Made by a program: the position numbers and the translations under genes. Positions 7,360-13,835 of a stretch of 13,835 nucleotides of DNA are shown here, one piece after another. Under the pieces are notes generated by a model. That model was given only the letters and a program-made list of their open reading frames with translations, had not been told where the DNA came from and searched no databases. The stretch covers positions 1-13,835 of the forward strand of contig JAYTXY010000146.1 of assembly GCA_043742705.1 (NCBI GenBank), in the 5' to 3' direction. Each line of letters begins with the position of its first letter. Within the stretch, counting starts at the first letter, position 1. Source of the DNA: JAPLDA01 sp043742705. Its GTDB lineage: Bacteria > Bacteroidota > Bacteroidia > AKYH767-A > 2013-40CM-41-45.

Positions 7360-8937
7360 CTAATTTTCCTCTTTGTCAAAATCATTTTTCACATCAACCT
7401 TTATTCTGTCTTCCCTGTTTGCGAGTTCCCATGCAGTGAAAAAAACAAGTTGCGCGCGTTTTGTCAGCAATCCGAAATCTATTTTATCGATGGTGTCGGT
7501 CGGTCGGTGGTAGTCTGCATGCGTTCCGTTAAAATAAAAAATGATTGGTATTTTCTTTTTTGCAAAGTTGTAATGGTCGCTCCGGAAATAATATCGATTC
7601 GGATCTTCGGGTTTATTAAAAGTATAATCAAGTTCCAGCTGCGTGTATGTTGCATTCGCCTTTTCACTGATGCGATGAAGTTCCGTGCTCAATTTATCCG
7701 GGCCGATAACGTATACATAGTCATGAATTCCTAACGTGTCGTGCTTTTCATCGGTTCTGCCAATCATGTCAATATTCAGGTTGGCGATTGTTTTTTGAAG
7801 AGGTATGAGTGGATGATCAACATAGTAAGCAGAGCCGAGAAGTTTTTTTTCCTCACCTGAAACGGTCATGAATAATATGCTTCTGCGTGGTCCGTGCCCC
7901 TCGTTTTTTGCCTGCGCAAAAATTTTTGCCAGCTCCATTACTGCAGATGTTCCGCTACCATTGTCGTCCGCACCATAATATATAAGAGAATCTTTTTTTC
8001 CAAGATGGTCATAGTGCGCGGTGATTATTACTACTTCTTCTTTTTTATCGCCTCCTTCCAGAAAACCAACTACGTTTTGTCCTTTCAATTTATCCGTGTT
8101 GTTAACCAAGTGAATAATGGCCGATGATTTTGAAACAAAATTTTGTGGTTTGCCCTTTCTGTCGATCTTTTCTTTTGCCTTGTCCAAAACCTCCTCCGTT
8201 AACTCCGGAAAAAAACTGCGCGCCATTTCCCGTGTAATAAAAACCAGCGGAATTGCCGTTGGGAACAAGTTTAGTTGTCTGAATTCCTGAACACGTTTGC
8301 TATAATTCAGTGAATCAATAATATCATCCAACCGGTCGCTGACGATAAAAACAATGGCCGGTTTCTTCTCATAAATTATTCTTGCTTTCTTTTTCCAGTC
8401 CGTTGTCCACGAAGAGTTATCCCGGTTTTCATTCACAAGATATTTTTTCTTTGTCGGCTCCCCGTCAAAAATCATCATCGCTTTTCCCGTGACATTTATT
8501 TTTTCGTAGTCGTTATAATTATTTTCCGTGATTCCATACCCTGCAAAGAAAATGGTGTCCAACACAATCATCGTGTCTGCATAACCATTCATGTAATAAT
8601 AATCCTTCATGAACAGAAAAAATTGCTGGTTGACTTCAATGTTCATTCCCTGGTTGCTGCGGGTATTTATTGAGATGTCCTGCAAAAATGTGTTGTGAGA
8701 AATCGGTTCAAGGCCGCAGGAAGAAAAGTGTTGTGAAATAAATGCTGCCGATTTTTTTTGTCCGGGTTTTCCGGTTTCTCTTCCTTCCAACGAATCGGAT
8801 GCAAGCACTTGTAAATAACTTCTGATTTCTTCGGGGTTAATCAATTTGCTGTAATGCAATGCAACAGGATCCTGCTGGGCAAGCAAAAAAGATTGGCGAA
8901 AGAGTAGAAGGAGAAAAACCGAAATGTGTTTTACCAT
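7360..8937 (-). CDS. Secreted M28 family zinc aminopeptidase-like peptidase
   Basis: A 525-residue exported metallopeptidase. Residues 1-20 are a signal peptide (MVKHISVFLLLLFRQSFLLA, then QQD). An N-terminal region containing SDSLEGRETGKPGQ at 47-60 is typical of Bacteroidota M28 enzymes, and residues about 125-250 look like an inserted protease-associated (PA) domain. The dinuclear zinc site is complete: AHYDHLG at 307-313 (H308), GADDNGSGT at 322-330 (bridging Asp), GEE at 361-363 (E362 as base and E363 as ligand), NIDMIGR at 388-394 (D390), and DYHRPTD at 475-481 (H477). Enzymes of this type trim N-terminal residues from peptides, so the protein could finish digestion begun by the S8 endopeptidase two genes downstream. 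It begins 18 bases after the rpiB stop and is likely cotranscribed with it. Specificity is not readable from the sequence. Confidence 0.93.
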   Translation of the reverse strand: MVKHISVFLLLLFRQSFLLAQQDPVALHYSKLINPEEIRSYLQVLASDSLEGRETGKPGQKKSAAFISQHFSSCGLEPISHNTFLQDISINTRSNQGMNIEVNQQFFLFMKDYYYMNGYADTMIVLDTIFFAGYGITENNYNDYEKINVTGKAMMIFDGEPTKKKYLVNENRDNSSWTTDWKKKARIIYEKKPAIVFIVSDRLDDIIDSLNYSKRVQEFRQLNLFPTAIPLVFITREMARSFFPELTEEVLDKAKEKIDRKGKPQNFVSKSSAIIHLVNNTDKLKGQNVVGFLEGGDKKEEVVIITAHYDHLGKKDSLIYYGADDNGSGTSAVMELAKIFAQAKNEGHGPRRSILFMTVSGEEKKLLGSAYYVDHPLIPLQKTIANLNIDMIGRTDEKHDTLGIHDYVYVIGPDKLSTELHRISEKANATYTQLELDYTFNKPEDPNRYYFRSDHYNFAKKKIPIIFYFNGTHADYHRPTDTIDKIDFGLLTKRAQLVFFTAWELANREDRIKVDVKNDFDKEEN

Positions 8938-8955
8938 GCAAGCCCGGGGCTTCGA

Positions 8956-9399
8956 TTATTCTTCAATGGCTATTTTATTCACACGGTTTGCATGCCGTCC
9001 ACCTTCAAATGCTGTTGTTAAAAAAGTGGTGACGAATTCTTTTGCTTCATCCGAAGACACAAAACGCGAAGGAATGCAAATCACATTCGCATCGTTGTGG
9101 GAACGAGCGAGCTTTGCAACTTCGTTCTTCCACGCAATAGCCGCGCGAATTTTTTGATGTTTGTTTGCCGTAATTGCAACTCCGTTTGCGCTTCCACAAA
9201 CCAATACGCCCAAATCATTTTCGTTTTGCTCAATGGATGTTGCGAGCGGATGAACAAAATCCGGGTAATCCACCGAATTTAAAGAAAATGTTCCGAAGTC
9301 CTTCACTTCGTATCCGTCATCTGAAAGCATTTTTTTTATCTGCTCTTTGTATTCAAATCCTGCATGGTCGCAGCCCACGGCTATCCTCGGTTTTTTCAT
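8956..9399 (-). CDS. rpiB: Ribose-5-phosphate isomerase B
   Basis: A 147-residue cytoplasmic enzyme of the RpiB/LacAB family, interconverting ribose 5-phosphate and ribulose 5-phosphate in the non-oxidative pentose phosphate pathway. The ATG at 9399 is chosen: it is followed directly by the family's opening strand (KKPRIAVGCDHAG), gives the usual length of 143-150 residues, and lies just after a good promoter match. The frame stays open upstream to 9552, but that stretch is not RpiB-like. Motifs seen are DHAG at 11-14, the catalytic Cys68 in VCGSANGVAITANK, and the conserved ARSHNDANVICIPSRF at 98-113. The glycine motif is GSANG rather than the classic GTGIG, which fits my recollection of Bacteroidota members. 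It heads the leftward gene series, although the genes after it encode exported proteins. Confidence 0.94.
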   Translation of the reverse strand: MKKPRIAVGCDHAGFEYKEQIKKMLSDDGYEVKDFGTFSLNSVDYPDFVHPLATSIEQNENDLGVLVCGSANGVAITANKHQKIRAAIAWKNEVAKLARSHNDANVICIPSRFVSSDEAKEFVTTFLTTAFEGGRHANRVNKIAIEE

Positions 9400-9425
9400 G
9401 TTGTACACATTCAAGTTGCTGATAA

Positions 9426-9433
9426 CAAAGGTA
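9426..9433 (-). promoter_or_regulatory. Candidate promoter -7 element for rpiB
   Basis: The minus strand reads TACCTTTG, a full match to the Bacteroidota -7 consensus TAnnTTTG, 26 bases before the rpiB ATG at 9399. This would give a leader of about 20 bases. A TTG lies 13 bases upstream at 9449-9447, closer than the usual 17-23 base spacing, so the -33 element is weak or absent. The position supports the short rpiB start. Confidence 0.45.
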
Positions 9434-9683
9434 CTTAATTTGTTTTCAACACCGCGTTTTTTTAAAGCATCAACCCGCTGATAAATAAGGGTCTCCGAAT
9501 CCCTGTTATTAACACTAACTTTGTGGAGAACATTAATTTCGGTTTCAAACAAAATATAAGATCAACGAGGTTTGTTCATTACTTAAATGCATGTAGAATT
9601 AAATCTGCGGATGCAAGAAAAAGAAATAAATAGTTTTAGAAAGTTGCGCACAAAAAAAAGTGATTAATTAACCGTTGCATTGA

Positions 9684-9711
9684 AATTAGTTTTCATCTCA
9701 ATTAGTTTTCA
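9684..9711. repeat. 12-base direct repeat upstream of nadA
   Basis: AATTAGTTTTCA occurs twice without mismatch, at 9684-9695 and 9700-9711, with a 4-base spacer (start-to-start distance 16). The core AATTAG occurs a third time at 9721-9726. It lies about 180-210 bases before the nadA start and upstream of the likely promoter, so it could be a binding site for a regulator. In AT-rich DNA part of this similarity may be chance. Confidence 0.5.
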
Positions 9712-9768
9712 CTGCTTGTTAATTAGATATAAAGTAACATGCTGATCAGTCAATTACAAAATGATAAC

Positions 9769-9792
9769 TTGTTAACAACGTATTTTCTTTTG
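9769..9792 (+). promoter_or_regulatory. Palindrome and weak -7 element, possible nadA control region
   Basis: TTGTTAACAA (9769-9778) is a perfect 10-base palindrome that also contains a TTG. Six bases after it lies TTCTTTTG (9785-9792), which differs from the Bacteroidota -7 consensus TAnnTTTG by one base. Together they could form an operator overlapping the upstream part of the nadA promoter. The spacing from TTG to the -7 match is only 13 bases, shorter than usual, so this is tentative. Confidence 0.25.
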
Positions 9793-9893
9793 TGTATAAA
9801 ACCAAAGTCAAGGTTTCTGGTTGAAAATTACGAACCGAATGAACAGGCTAATAGTAGTAACATATTTCTTATTAAATAAAATATATTATTAAT

Positions 9894-10898
9894 ATGGATG
9901 AGGTTGAGGAACAAAAAGGGTTAATTTTTAAAAGCGGACATTTGCAGCTTGATGTTGATCCGACACTCGATTTGTTTTCGGAAATAAAAAAACTGAAGGT
10001 TGAAAAAAATGCCATACTCCTCGCCCACTACTACCAGGATCCGGATATACAGGATATTGCCGATTTTATCGGAGACAGCCTCGGGCTTGCTCAGCAGGCT
10101 GAAAAAACGAGTGCGCAGATCATTGCATTTGCAGGAGTTCATTTCATGGCGGAGACAGCCAAGATTCTCAATCCAAACAAAAAAGTTGTTCTTCCCGATT
10201 TACGTGCAGGATGTTCATTGGCTGATTCATGTCCTCCGGGTAGATTCAAAAAATTCATTGACGAGCATCCCGGTCATGTTGTTGTTTCGTATATCAACTG
10301 CAGCGCGGGGACAAAGGCACTTAGCGATATCATCTGCACATCTTCCAATGCTGTTGCCATTGTGAACAGTATTCCGAAGGAGAAGAAAATAATTTTTGCT
10401 CCGGATAGAAATCTTGGTCGTTACATCATTCAGAAAACAGGACGAGATATGGTATTGTGGAATGGCGTGTGCATGGTTCATGAAATATTTTCTCTTGAAA
10501 AAATAATTAAGCTGAAAAATTCTCATCCGAAAGCAAAGTTTATCGCTCACCCTGAATGTGAAGAAGTTGTTCTTGAGCAAGCGGATTATATCGGATCAAC
10601 CACAGGATTGTTAAAATATACAATCAGCAGTCCGGATAAAGAGTTTATTGTAGCAACGGAAACGGGGATCATTCACCAAATGGCAAAATCATCGCCTGGC
10701 AAAACATTTATCCCAGCGCCTCCGAATAATTCCTGTGCATGCAATGATTGTCCGCACATGAAACTAAACACGCTTGAAAAACTTTATCTTTGTTTGAAAT
10801 ATGAATTGCCGGAAATAATTCTTCTGGAAGAATTGCGCATCAAAGCATTCAACCCGATAAAGCGAATGCTTGAAATTTCAGCCCAGTATGGATTGTAA
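9894..10898 (+). CDS. nadA: Quinolinate synthase (NadA)
   Basis: A 334-residue cytoplasmic [4Fe-4S] enzyme that condenses iminoaspartate with dihydroxyacetone phosphate to form quinolinate, in de novo NAD synthesis. The three cluster ligands are visible: C107 in DLRAGCSLADSCPP, C193 in WNGVCMVHE, and C286 in the CACNDCPHM segment (281-289), matching the conserved three-cysteine pattern of the family. Substrate-binding motifs include ILLAHYYQDPDIQDIADFIGDSL at 41-63, which contains the HYYQ signature, the INCSAGTKALSDIICTSSNA stretch around 135-153, and the HPEC motif at 219-222. Length is normal. The ATG at 9894 is the first in frame and follows an AT-rich leader without a Shine-Dalgarno sequence. 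nadB and nadC, its usual partners, are not in the window. Its 3' end overlaps the start of the next gene by 11 bases. Confidence 0.96.
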   Translation: MDEVEEQKGLIFKSGHLQLDVDPTLDLFSEIKKLKVEKNAILLAHYYQDPDIQDIADFIGDSLGLAQQAEKTSAQIIAFAGVHFMAETAKILNPNKKVVLPDLRAGCSLADSCPPGRFKKFIDEHPGHVVVSYINCSAGTKALSDIICTSSNAVAIVNSIPKEKKIIFAPDRNLGRYIIQKTGRDMVLWNGVCMVHEIFSLEKIIKLKNSHPKAKFIAHPECEEVVLEQADYIGSTTGLLKYTISSPDKEFIVATETGIIHQMAKSSPGKTFIPAPPNNSCACNDCPHMKLNTLEKLYLCLKYELPEIILLEELRIKAFNPIKRMLEISAQYGL

Positions 10899-12468
10899 AA
10901 AATTTAAAAGAGAAAATTTACATAGGAGAAAAAGCCGGACGAGCGTTCTGGTGATTCTCTCGACTTTTTATTTCTCACTTTTTAGTTACGCGCAACAACA
11001 AGAAGTAAATCCTGATGGATACAACAAATTTTATTACCCGGACGGACAGGTTTCCAGCGAAGGAACTATGCACGGTGGGAAACCGGATGGTTATTGGAAA
11101 AATTATTATGAAAACGGAAAGATAAAATCTGAGGGAAATCGTGCCGGGTTTAAGCTCGATAGCTTGTGGAAGTTTTATAATGATTCCGGCATTGTAACTA
11201 CCGAATACAATTACAAAGAAGGATTGAGAAACGGTGTTCAGAAAACATATTACAATGACGGCACACTTCAGTCAGAAGAAACCGATTCGATGGCCGTTAG
11301 AAACGGCATTTCAAAATTTTATAACGAACGTGGAAAGATATTCAAGACCATAAAATATATTGCCGGAGTTGAAAACGGAATGGCGAAAGAATACCACGCT
11401 GACGGCACGCTAACATTAATCACGGTCTATAAAAACGGTTATTTTCAGAAGGAAGAAAAAATTAATCGAAAAGATAAAAACGGTTTGAAGCAAGGCGTGT
11501 ACAAAGATTTTTATGAAAGCGATCAATTAAAATCAGAGGGCTTTTACAAAGACGATAAAAAGGACGGATTCTTTAAAGAGTATTCTGAAGACGGAAGGGT
11601 GAAAAAGAAAGAAGAATACCGTGGCGGTGAATTAATAAAGCAGCCCGAGCTTGAGTTGGAAAAATTTGAAGTAAAGCGCGACTACTATCCAAATGGTACG
11701 ACAAAGATTGTGGGCACTTACAAAAAGGGCGTTCCCGAAGGCGTGTTTCGTGAGTATGATGAAAAAGGAAATCTTGAAGGAACAAAAATGTATCATGCCG
11801 GACAGGTGGTGCGCGAGGGAAAATTAGATGACCAGGGACGCGAACAAGGTGAATGGAAAGAGTTTTATGATACAGGACACCAGCGCTCCATCGGAAACTA
11901 TGTAGACGGAAAGCGAGAGGGCGTTTGGAATTTTTCATTTGAGAATGATTCCCTTGAACAAACCGGAAACTATACAAAAGGAAAGCCGAATGGACCATGG
12001 AAATGGTTTTATCCTTCAGGAGATGTAAGGCGCGAAGAAACGTATGTCAACGGAAAAGAAAATGGCGACATGAAAGAATACAGCGACACGGGATCGGTGA
12101 TGGCGGAAGGAAATTACATAGACGGAAAGCAGGATGGAGAATGGAAATATAGAATCGGGGAATATATTGCGGAAGGAAAATTTGTAGACGGAAAAGAAGA
12201 CGGAACCTGGAAACAATATTTTGATGACGGCAAACTTGCCTTTGAAGGAGAATACCTTGAGGGACAGGAAACAGGATTACACAGATATTTTTATGCGAGC
12301 GGAAAGATCAATGAAGAGCGAAACTACCGACTTGGATTGCCGGACGGAGTCTGGAAAAAATTCGATGAGGGCGGAGAAATCATTCTTGAATCACAATACC
12401 AGAATGGTTTAGAAATAAAACTCAACGGAGAAAAGCTTCCGGACGAAAACACGAAGTCGGCCAATTAA
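10888..12468 (+). CDS. Secreted YwqK/MORN-like repeat protein
   Basis: A 526-residue exported protein. The first ATG in frame is at 10888, overlapping nadA by 11 bases; the frame also offers an upstream TTG at 10870. A basic N-terminus (residues 1-18) and the hydrophobic run VLVILSTFYFSLFSYA (20-35) form a signal peptide with likely cleavage near residue 35. From about 43 to 509 the protein is almost entirely tandem copies, about 18, of a 22-24 residue unit whose consensus is roughly DG.WK.YY..G.i..EG.Y..GK., which is the MORN_2/YwqK repeat. These repeats stack as short beta hairpins. Automated pipelines often name such proteins 'YwqK family antitoxin', but no toxin gene lies beside this one and it carries an export signal, so that name should not be taken literally. 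A role at the cell envelope is likely; the ligand is unknown. Overlap with nadA suggests cotranscription but gives no functional link. Confidence 0.88.
   Translation: MDCKKFKRENLHRRKSRTSVLVILSTFYFSLFSYAQQQEVNPDGYNKFYYPDGQVSSEGTMHGGKPDGYWKNYYENGKIKSEGNRAGFKLDSLWKFYNDSGIVTTEYNYKEGLRNGVQKTYYNDGTLQSEETDSMAVRNGISKFYNERGKIFKTIKYIAGVENGMAKEYHADGTLTLITVYKNGYFQKEEKINRKDKNGLKQGVYKDFYESDQLKSEGFYKDDKKDGFFKEYSEDGRVKKKEEYRGGELIKQPELELEKFEVKRDYYPNGTTKIVGTYKKGVPEGVFREYDEKGNLEGTKMYHAGQVVREGKLDDQGREQGEWKEFYDTGHQRSIGNYVDGKREGVWNFSFENDSLEQTGNYTKGKPNGPWKWFYPSGDVRREETYVNGKENGDMKEYSDTGSVMAEGNYIDGKQDGEWKYRIGEYIAEGKFVDGKEDGTWKQYFDDGKLAFEGEYLEGQETGLHRYFYASGKINEERNYRLGLPDGVWKKFDEGGEIILESQYQNGLEIKLNGEKLPDENTKSAN
11014..12414 (+). 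repeat. Tandem MORN-like coding repeats (about 18 units of 66-72 bases)
   Basis: These are protein-level repeats within the secreted YwqK-like gene. Most units are 24 residues long; one, beginning DGEWKYRIGEY, is 22. The units near the C-terminus (from QGEWKEFYDTG onward) are the most regular, each opening with [DNQE]G.W and closing with Y..GK. Units 3-6 are more divergent, and longer linkers interrupt the array after YKNGYF and after YRGGELIK. At DNA level the copies have diverged well, so they are old rather than recent duplications. Confidence 0.8.
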
Positions 12469-12518
12469 TTTTTTTTGTTACTTCGCAGACTTTTTCTTTC
12501 AAAGAAAAATTTAATAAT

Positions 12519-12591
12519 GACTCCGTAGCTCAGTTGGTAGAGCAGCTGACTCTTAATCATCGGGTCGAGAGTTCGAGTCTCTCCGGGGTCA
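12519..12591 (+). tRNA. tRNA-Lys (anticodon CTT)
   Basis: A 73-base cloverleaf. The acceptor pairs GACTCCG with CGGGGTC (one T-G wobble). The D arm is GCTC-AGTTGGTA-GAGC. The T arm is GAGAG-TTCGAGT-CTCTC. The anticodon loop CTCTTAA has CTT at 12552-12554, reading lysine AAG codons. The discriminator base is A, and CCA is not encoded. The anticodon stem GCTGA/TCATC has one mismatch, C28 against T42, where TCAGC would be expected; the rest of the molecule is canonical, so it is probably functional. It lies 50 bases after the repeat protein gene and is followed directly by a strong terminator. Confidence 0.95.
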
Positions 12592-12592
12592 C

Positions 12593-12632
12593 AAAAGGGT
12601 ACACAAATTTTAGTGTGCCCTTTTTGTTTTTT
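12593..12632 (+). terminator. Intrinsic terminator after tRNA-Lys, shared with convergent rnr
   Basis: The stem AAAAGGGTACAC (12593-12604) pairs with GTGTGCCCTTTT (12613-12624) over 12 bases with one G-T wobble and an 8-base loop, followed by T, G and a run of T. It starts one base after the tRNA end. It also lies 14 bases past the stop of the convergent rnr gene, so read on the minus strand it can stop that transcript too, although the T-run in that direction is only four bases. Confidence 0.8.
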
Positions 12633-12645
12633 GAATAGGCACCAA

Positions 12646-13835
12646 TTACTTTCTTCTGCCTCGCTGCTTGTCACCATAGCGCTTCTGCCCGCGACCTTCC
12701 GGACCGCGTTGTTTGACCGACCGATTGCCGCCTTCGCGCCCCTCTCCCCCTCTCACGTCTCTTGCCATTGCGCTGCCGTCACCATTCACAATTCTGAAAT
12801 CAATTTGTTTTCTTACGAGATCCGTTTTTACAATTTGAATTTTTACCGTGTCGCCCAATTGATATTTTCTTTTCGTGCGGCTGCCGATAATGCAATAATT
12901 CGTTTCATCAAATTCATAAAAGTCATCATCGAGATCGCGCAGGCGAATCATACCCTCGCATTTGTTCTCGATGATTTCAACATACAGCCCCCATTCAGTG
13001 ACACCGGAAATAATTCCATCAAAAACTTCTCCGAGCTTATCCTGCAGAAATTCCACCTGCTTATATTTGATCGATGCGCGCTCTGCTTCTGAAGCGCGTA
13101 TTTCCATCTGGGTACTGTGCTTACATTGTTGCTCCAATGCAGCAGCGTCTACGTTATCTTTTTTGGCCTGGTACAATTCAATTAAACGATGCACAAGTAC
13201 ATCGGGATACCGGCGAATGGGTGAAGTGAAGTGGGTATAGTAATCAAACGCCAACCCGTAGTGTCCGATGTTCTCGGTTGTGTAAATCGCCTTACTCATT
13301 GTTCGGATGGCAAGTTGTTCGAGAACGTTCTGCTCTTTTTTTCCGCGTAGGTTTTTCATCAAGTCGTTCAATGAATGTGCAACCTCTTTGTCGTTTTCTG
13401 TTTTTAACTGGTAACCAAACTTCGCAGCGAACTTTGTAAAATTCTGCAGGCGATCGCTTACCGGCCCGTCATGAATGCGATAAACAAATGGGCGCTTCTC
13501 AACGGACATGTTTGACATAGCGTCATTCTTCGCATTTTTTTTCTCACTTTGCACCACATGTCTTTTTCCGATCAATTCCGCAACAGAACGGTTGGCGAGC
13601 AACATAAACTCTTCGATCAGTTTGTTGGAGTCTTTATTTTCTTTCAGGTAAACACCAAGCGGTTTTCCTTTTTCATCCAGCTTAAATTTTACTTCTACTT
13701 TTTCGAATGCAATGGCTCCTTTCTTGAAACGTTCTGCGCGAAGTTTTCGTGCAAGCGTATTCAGAGTAAGAACTTCATTTGCCAACTCCCCCTTACCCGT
13801 TTCAATAATTTCCTGCGCGTCTTCATATGCAAAAC
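12646..13835 (-). CDS. rnr: Ribonuclease R, 3' part (5' end lies beyond the window)
   Basis: The frame stays open to the right edge, so the visible 395 residues are the C-terminal part of a protein usually about 700-750 residues long. RNase R is a processive 3'-to-5' exoribonuclease that degrades structured RNA, including rRNA and tmRNA-tagged messages. At the edge the sequence reads AYEDAQEIIETGKGE, a typical RNB-domain segment. The rest of the RNB domain follows, with the conserved YTHFTSPIRRYPDVLVHRL (about 200-218 of the visible part). Next is an S1 RNA-binding domain from LGEVFDGIISGVTEWGLYVE to KQIDFRIV. The protein ends in a basic Gly/Arg/Lys-rich tail of about 35 residues (ending KRYGDKQRGRRK), as in other RNase R proteins. 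The catalytic aspartate cluster and N-terminal cold-shock domains are outside the window. It ends convergently with tRNA-Lys, across a shared hairpin. Confidence 0.94.
   Translation of the reverse strand, partial: FAYEDAQEIIETGKGELANEVLTLNTLARKLRAERFKKGAIAFEKVEVKFKLDEKGKPLGVYLKENKDSNKLIEEFMLLANRSVAELIGKRHVVQSEKKNAKNDAMSNMSVEKRPFVYRIHDGPVSDRLQNFTKFAAKFGYQLKTENDKEVAHSLNDLMKNLRGKKEQNVLEQLAIRTMSKAIYTTENIGHYGLAFDYYTHFTSPIRRYPDVLVHRLIELYQAKKDNVDAAALEQQCKHSTQMEIRASEAERASIKYKQVEFLQDKLGEVFDGIISGVTEWGLYVEIIENKCEGMIRLRDLDDDFYEFDETNYCIIGSRTKRKYQLGDTVKIQIVKTDLVRKQIDFRIVNGDGSAMARDVRGGEGREGGNRSVKQRGPEGRGQKRYGDKQRGRRK

Larger units (their letters stand above)
9400..9893. other. Divergent intergenic region between rpiB and nadA
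   Basis: This 494-base AT-rich stretch separates the leftward rpiB series from rightward nadA and should contain both promoters. Contents I can see: the rpiB -7 match (9426-9433); a bulged hairpin, AATAAGGG at 9484-9491 with CCCTGTTATT at 9501-9510; a plus-strand TAACTTTG at 9516-9523 matching TAnnTTTG but 370 bases from nadA; a 12-base direct repeat (9684-9711); the palindromes CTGATCAG (9742-9749) and TTGTTAACAA (9769-9778); and TTCTTTTG at 9785-9792, one mismatch from a -7 element, about 100 bases before nadA. No convincing gene is present: a 26-codon frame from 9587 has no supporting signal. No known riboswitch is recognised. Confidence 0.6.

Noticed and set aside
8940..8953. The short palindrome AAGCCCGGGGCTT between rpiB and the M28 gene
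   Set aside because: A hairpin would have only a 4-base stem around a 5-base loop, with no T-run, so it is not a terminator; the 18-base gap is too short to hold more.
9400..9552. An N-terminal extension of RpiB by 51 residues
   Set aside because: The frame is open, but the added residues do not resemble RpiB, the family length is met from 9399, and a promoter match lies inside this stretch.
9587..9667. A 26-codon plus-strand frame in the rpiB-nadA intergenic region
   Set aside because: It has no promoter, start signal or membrane/signal segment and is easily explained by chance.
10888..12468. A toxin-antitoxin module based on the YwqK-type name
   Set aside because: No small toxin-like gene is adjacent, and the protein carries a signal peptide.
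12443..12484. A possible terminator after the repeat protein gene (CGAAGT ... ACTTCG with T-run)
   Set aside because: The 6-base stem has a loop of over 20 bases and the T-run lies inside the loop, so it does not form a standard terminator.
1..13835. Mobile elements, prophage, CRISPR arrays or defence systems
   Set aside because: No transposase, integrase, phage structural gene, terminal inverted repeats, regularly spaced repeats or nuclease/helicase defence genes are visible on either strand.

Overview
The window looks like a chromosome segment from a member of the phylum Bacteroidota, most likely an environmental lineage near Chitinophagales/Sphingobacteriales. The evidence is indirect: moderately AT-rich DNA, starts without clear Shine-Dalgarno sequences, several matches to the Bacteroidota -7 element TAnnTTTG, many signal peptides ending in ...A-QQ, and protein types common in that phylum (a PIG-L/amidotransferase-like fusion, a YwqK/MORN-like secreted protein, and a sodium:solute symporter with a long charged insert). 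The lineage call is an inference.

Left part, minus strand (9399 down to 58): eight closely packed genes read leftward. In transcription order they are rpiB (ribose-5-phosphate isomerase B), a secreted M28 zinc peptidase, a small secreted protein of unknown function, a secreted S8 subtilisin-like peptidase, a putative outer-membrane beta-barrel protein, a secreted PIG-L (LmbE) deacetylase with a C-terminal amidotransferase-like domain, a previously uncalled 37-residue single-span membrane protein, and an SSS-family sodium:solute symporter. Two junctions are ATGA overlaps and two others have gaps of 1 and 4 bases, so translational coupling is likely. Candidate promoters lie before rpiB and before the PIG-L gene, suggesting two transcription units or one operon with an internal promoter. 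A hairpin at the left edge looks like the terminator of a rightward gene outside the window.

Middle (9400-9893): a 494-base AT-rich divergent intergenic region between rpiB and nadA. It contains a probable rpiB promoter, a 12-base direct repeat, and a perfect 10-base palindrome next to a weak -7 match for nadA.

Right part, plus strand: nadA (quinolinate synthase) overlaps the start of a secreted protein built of about 18 YwqK/MORN-like repeats. A tRNA-Lys(CTT) follows, with one mismatched pair in its anticodon stem, and then a strong hairpin terminator. That hairpin also lies just downstream of a convergent, edge-truncated rnr (RNase R) gene on the minus strand.

Most of the window is ordinary housekeeping and secreted-protein content. 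I see no phage, transposon, CRISPR or defence locus. The points most worth a second look are the PIG-L / 37-residue membrane protein / SSS symporter cassette, the two-peptidase secreted-protein operon, and the repeat and palindrome elements upstream of nadA.
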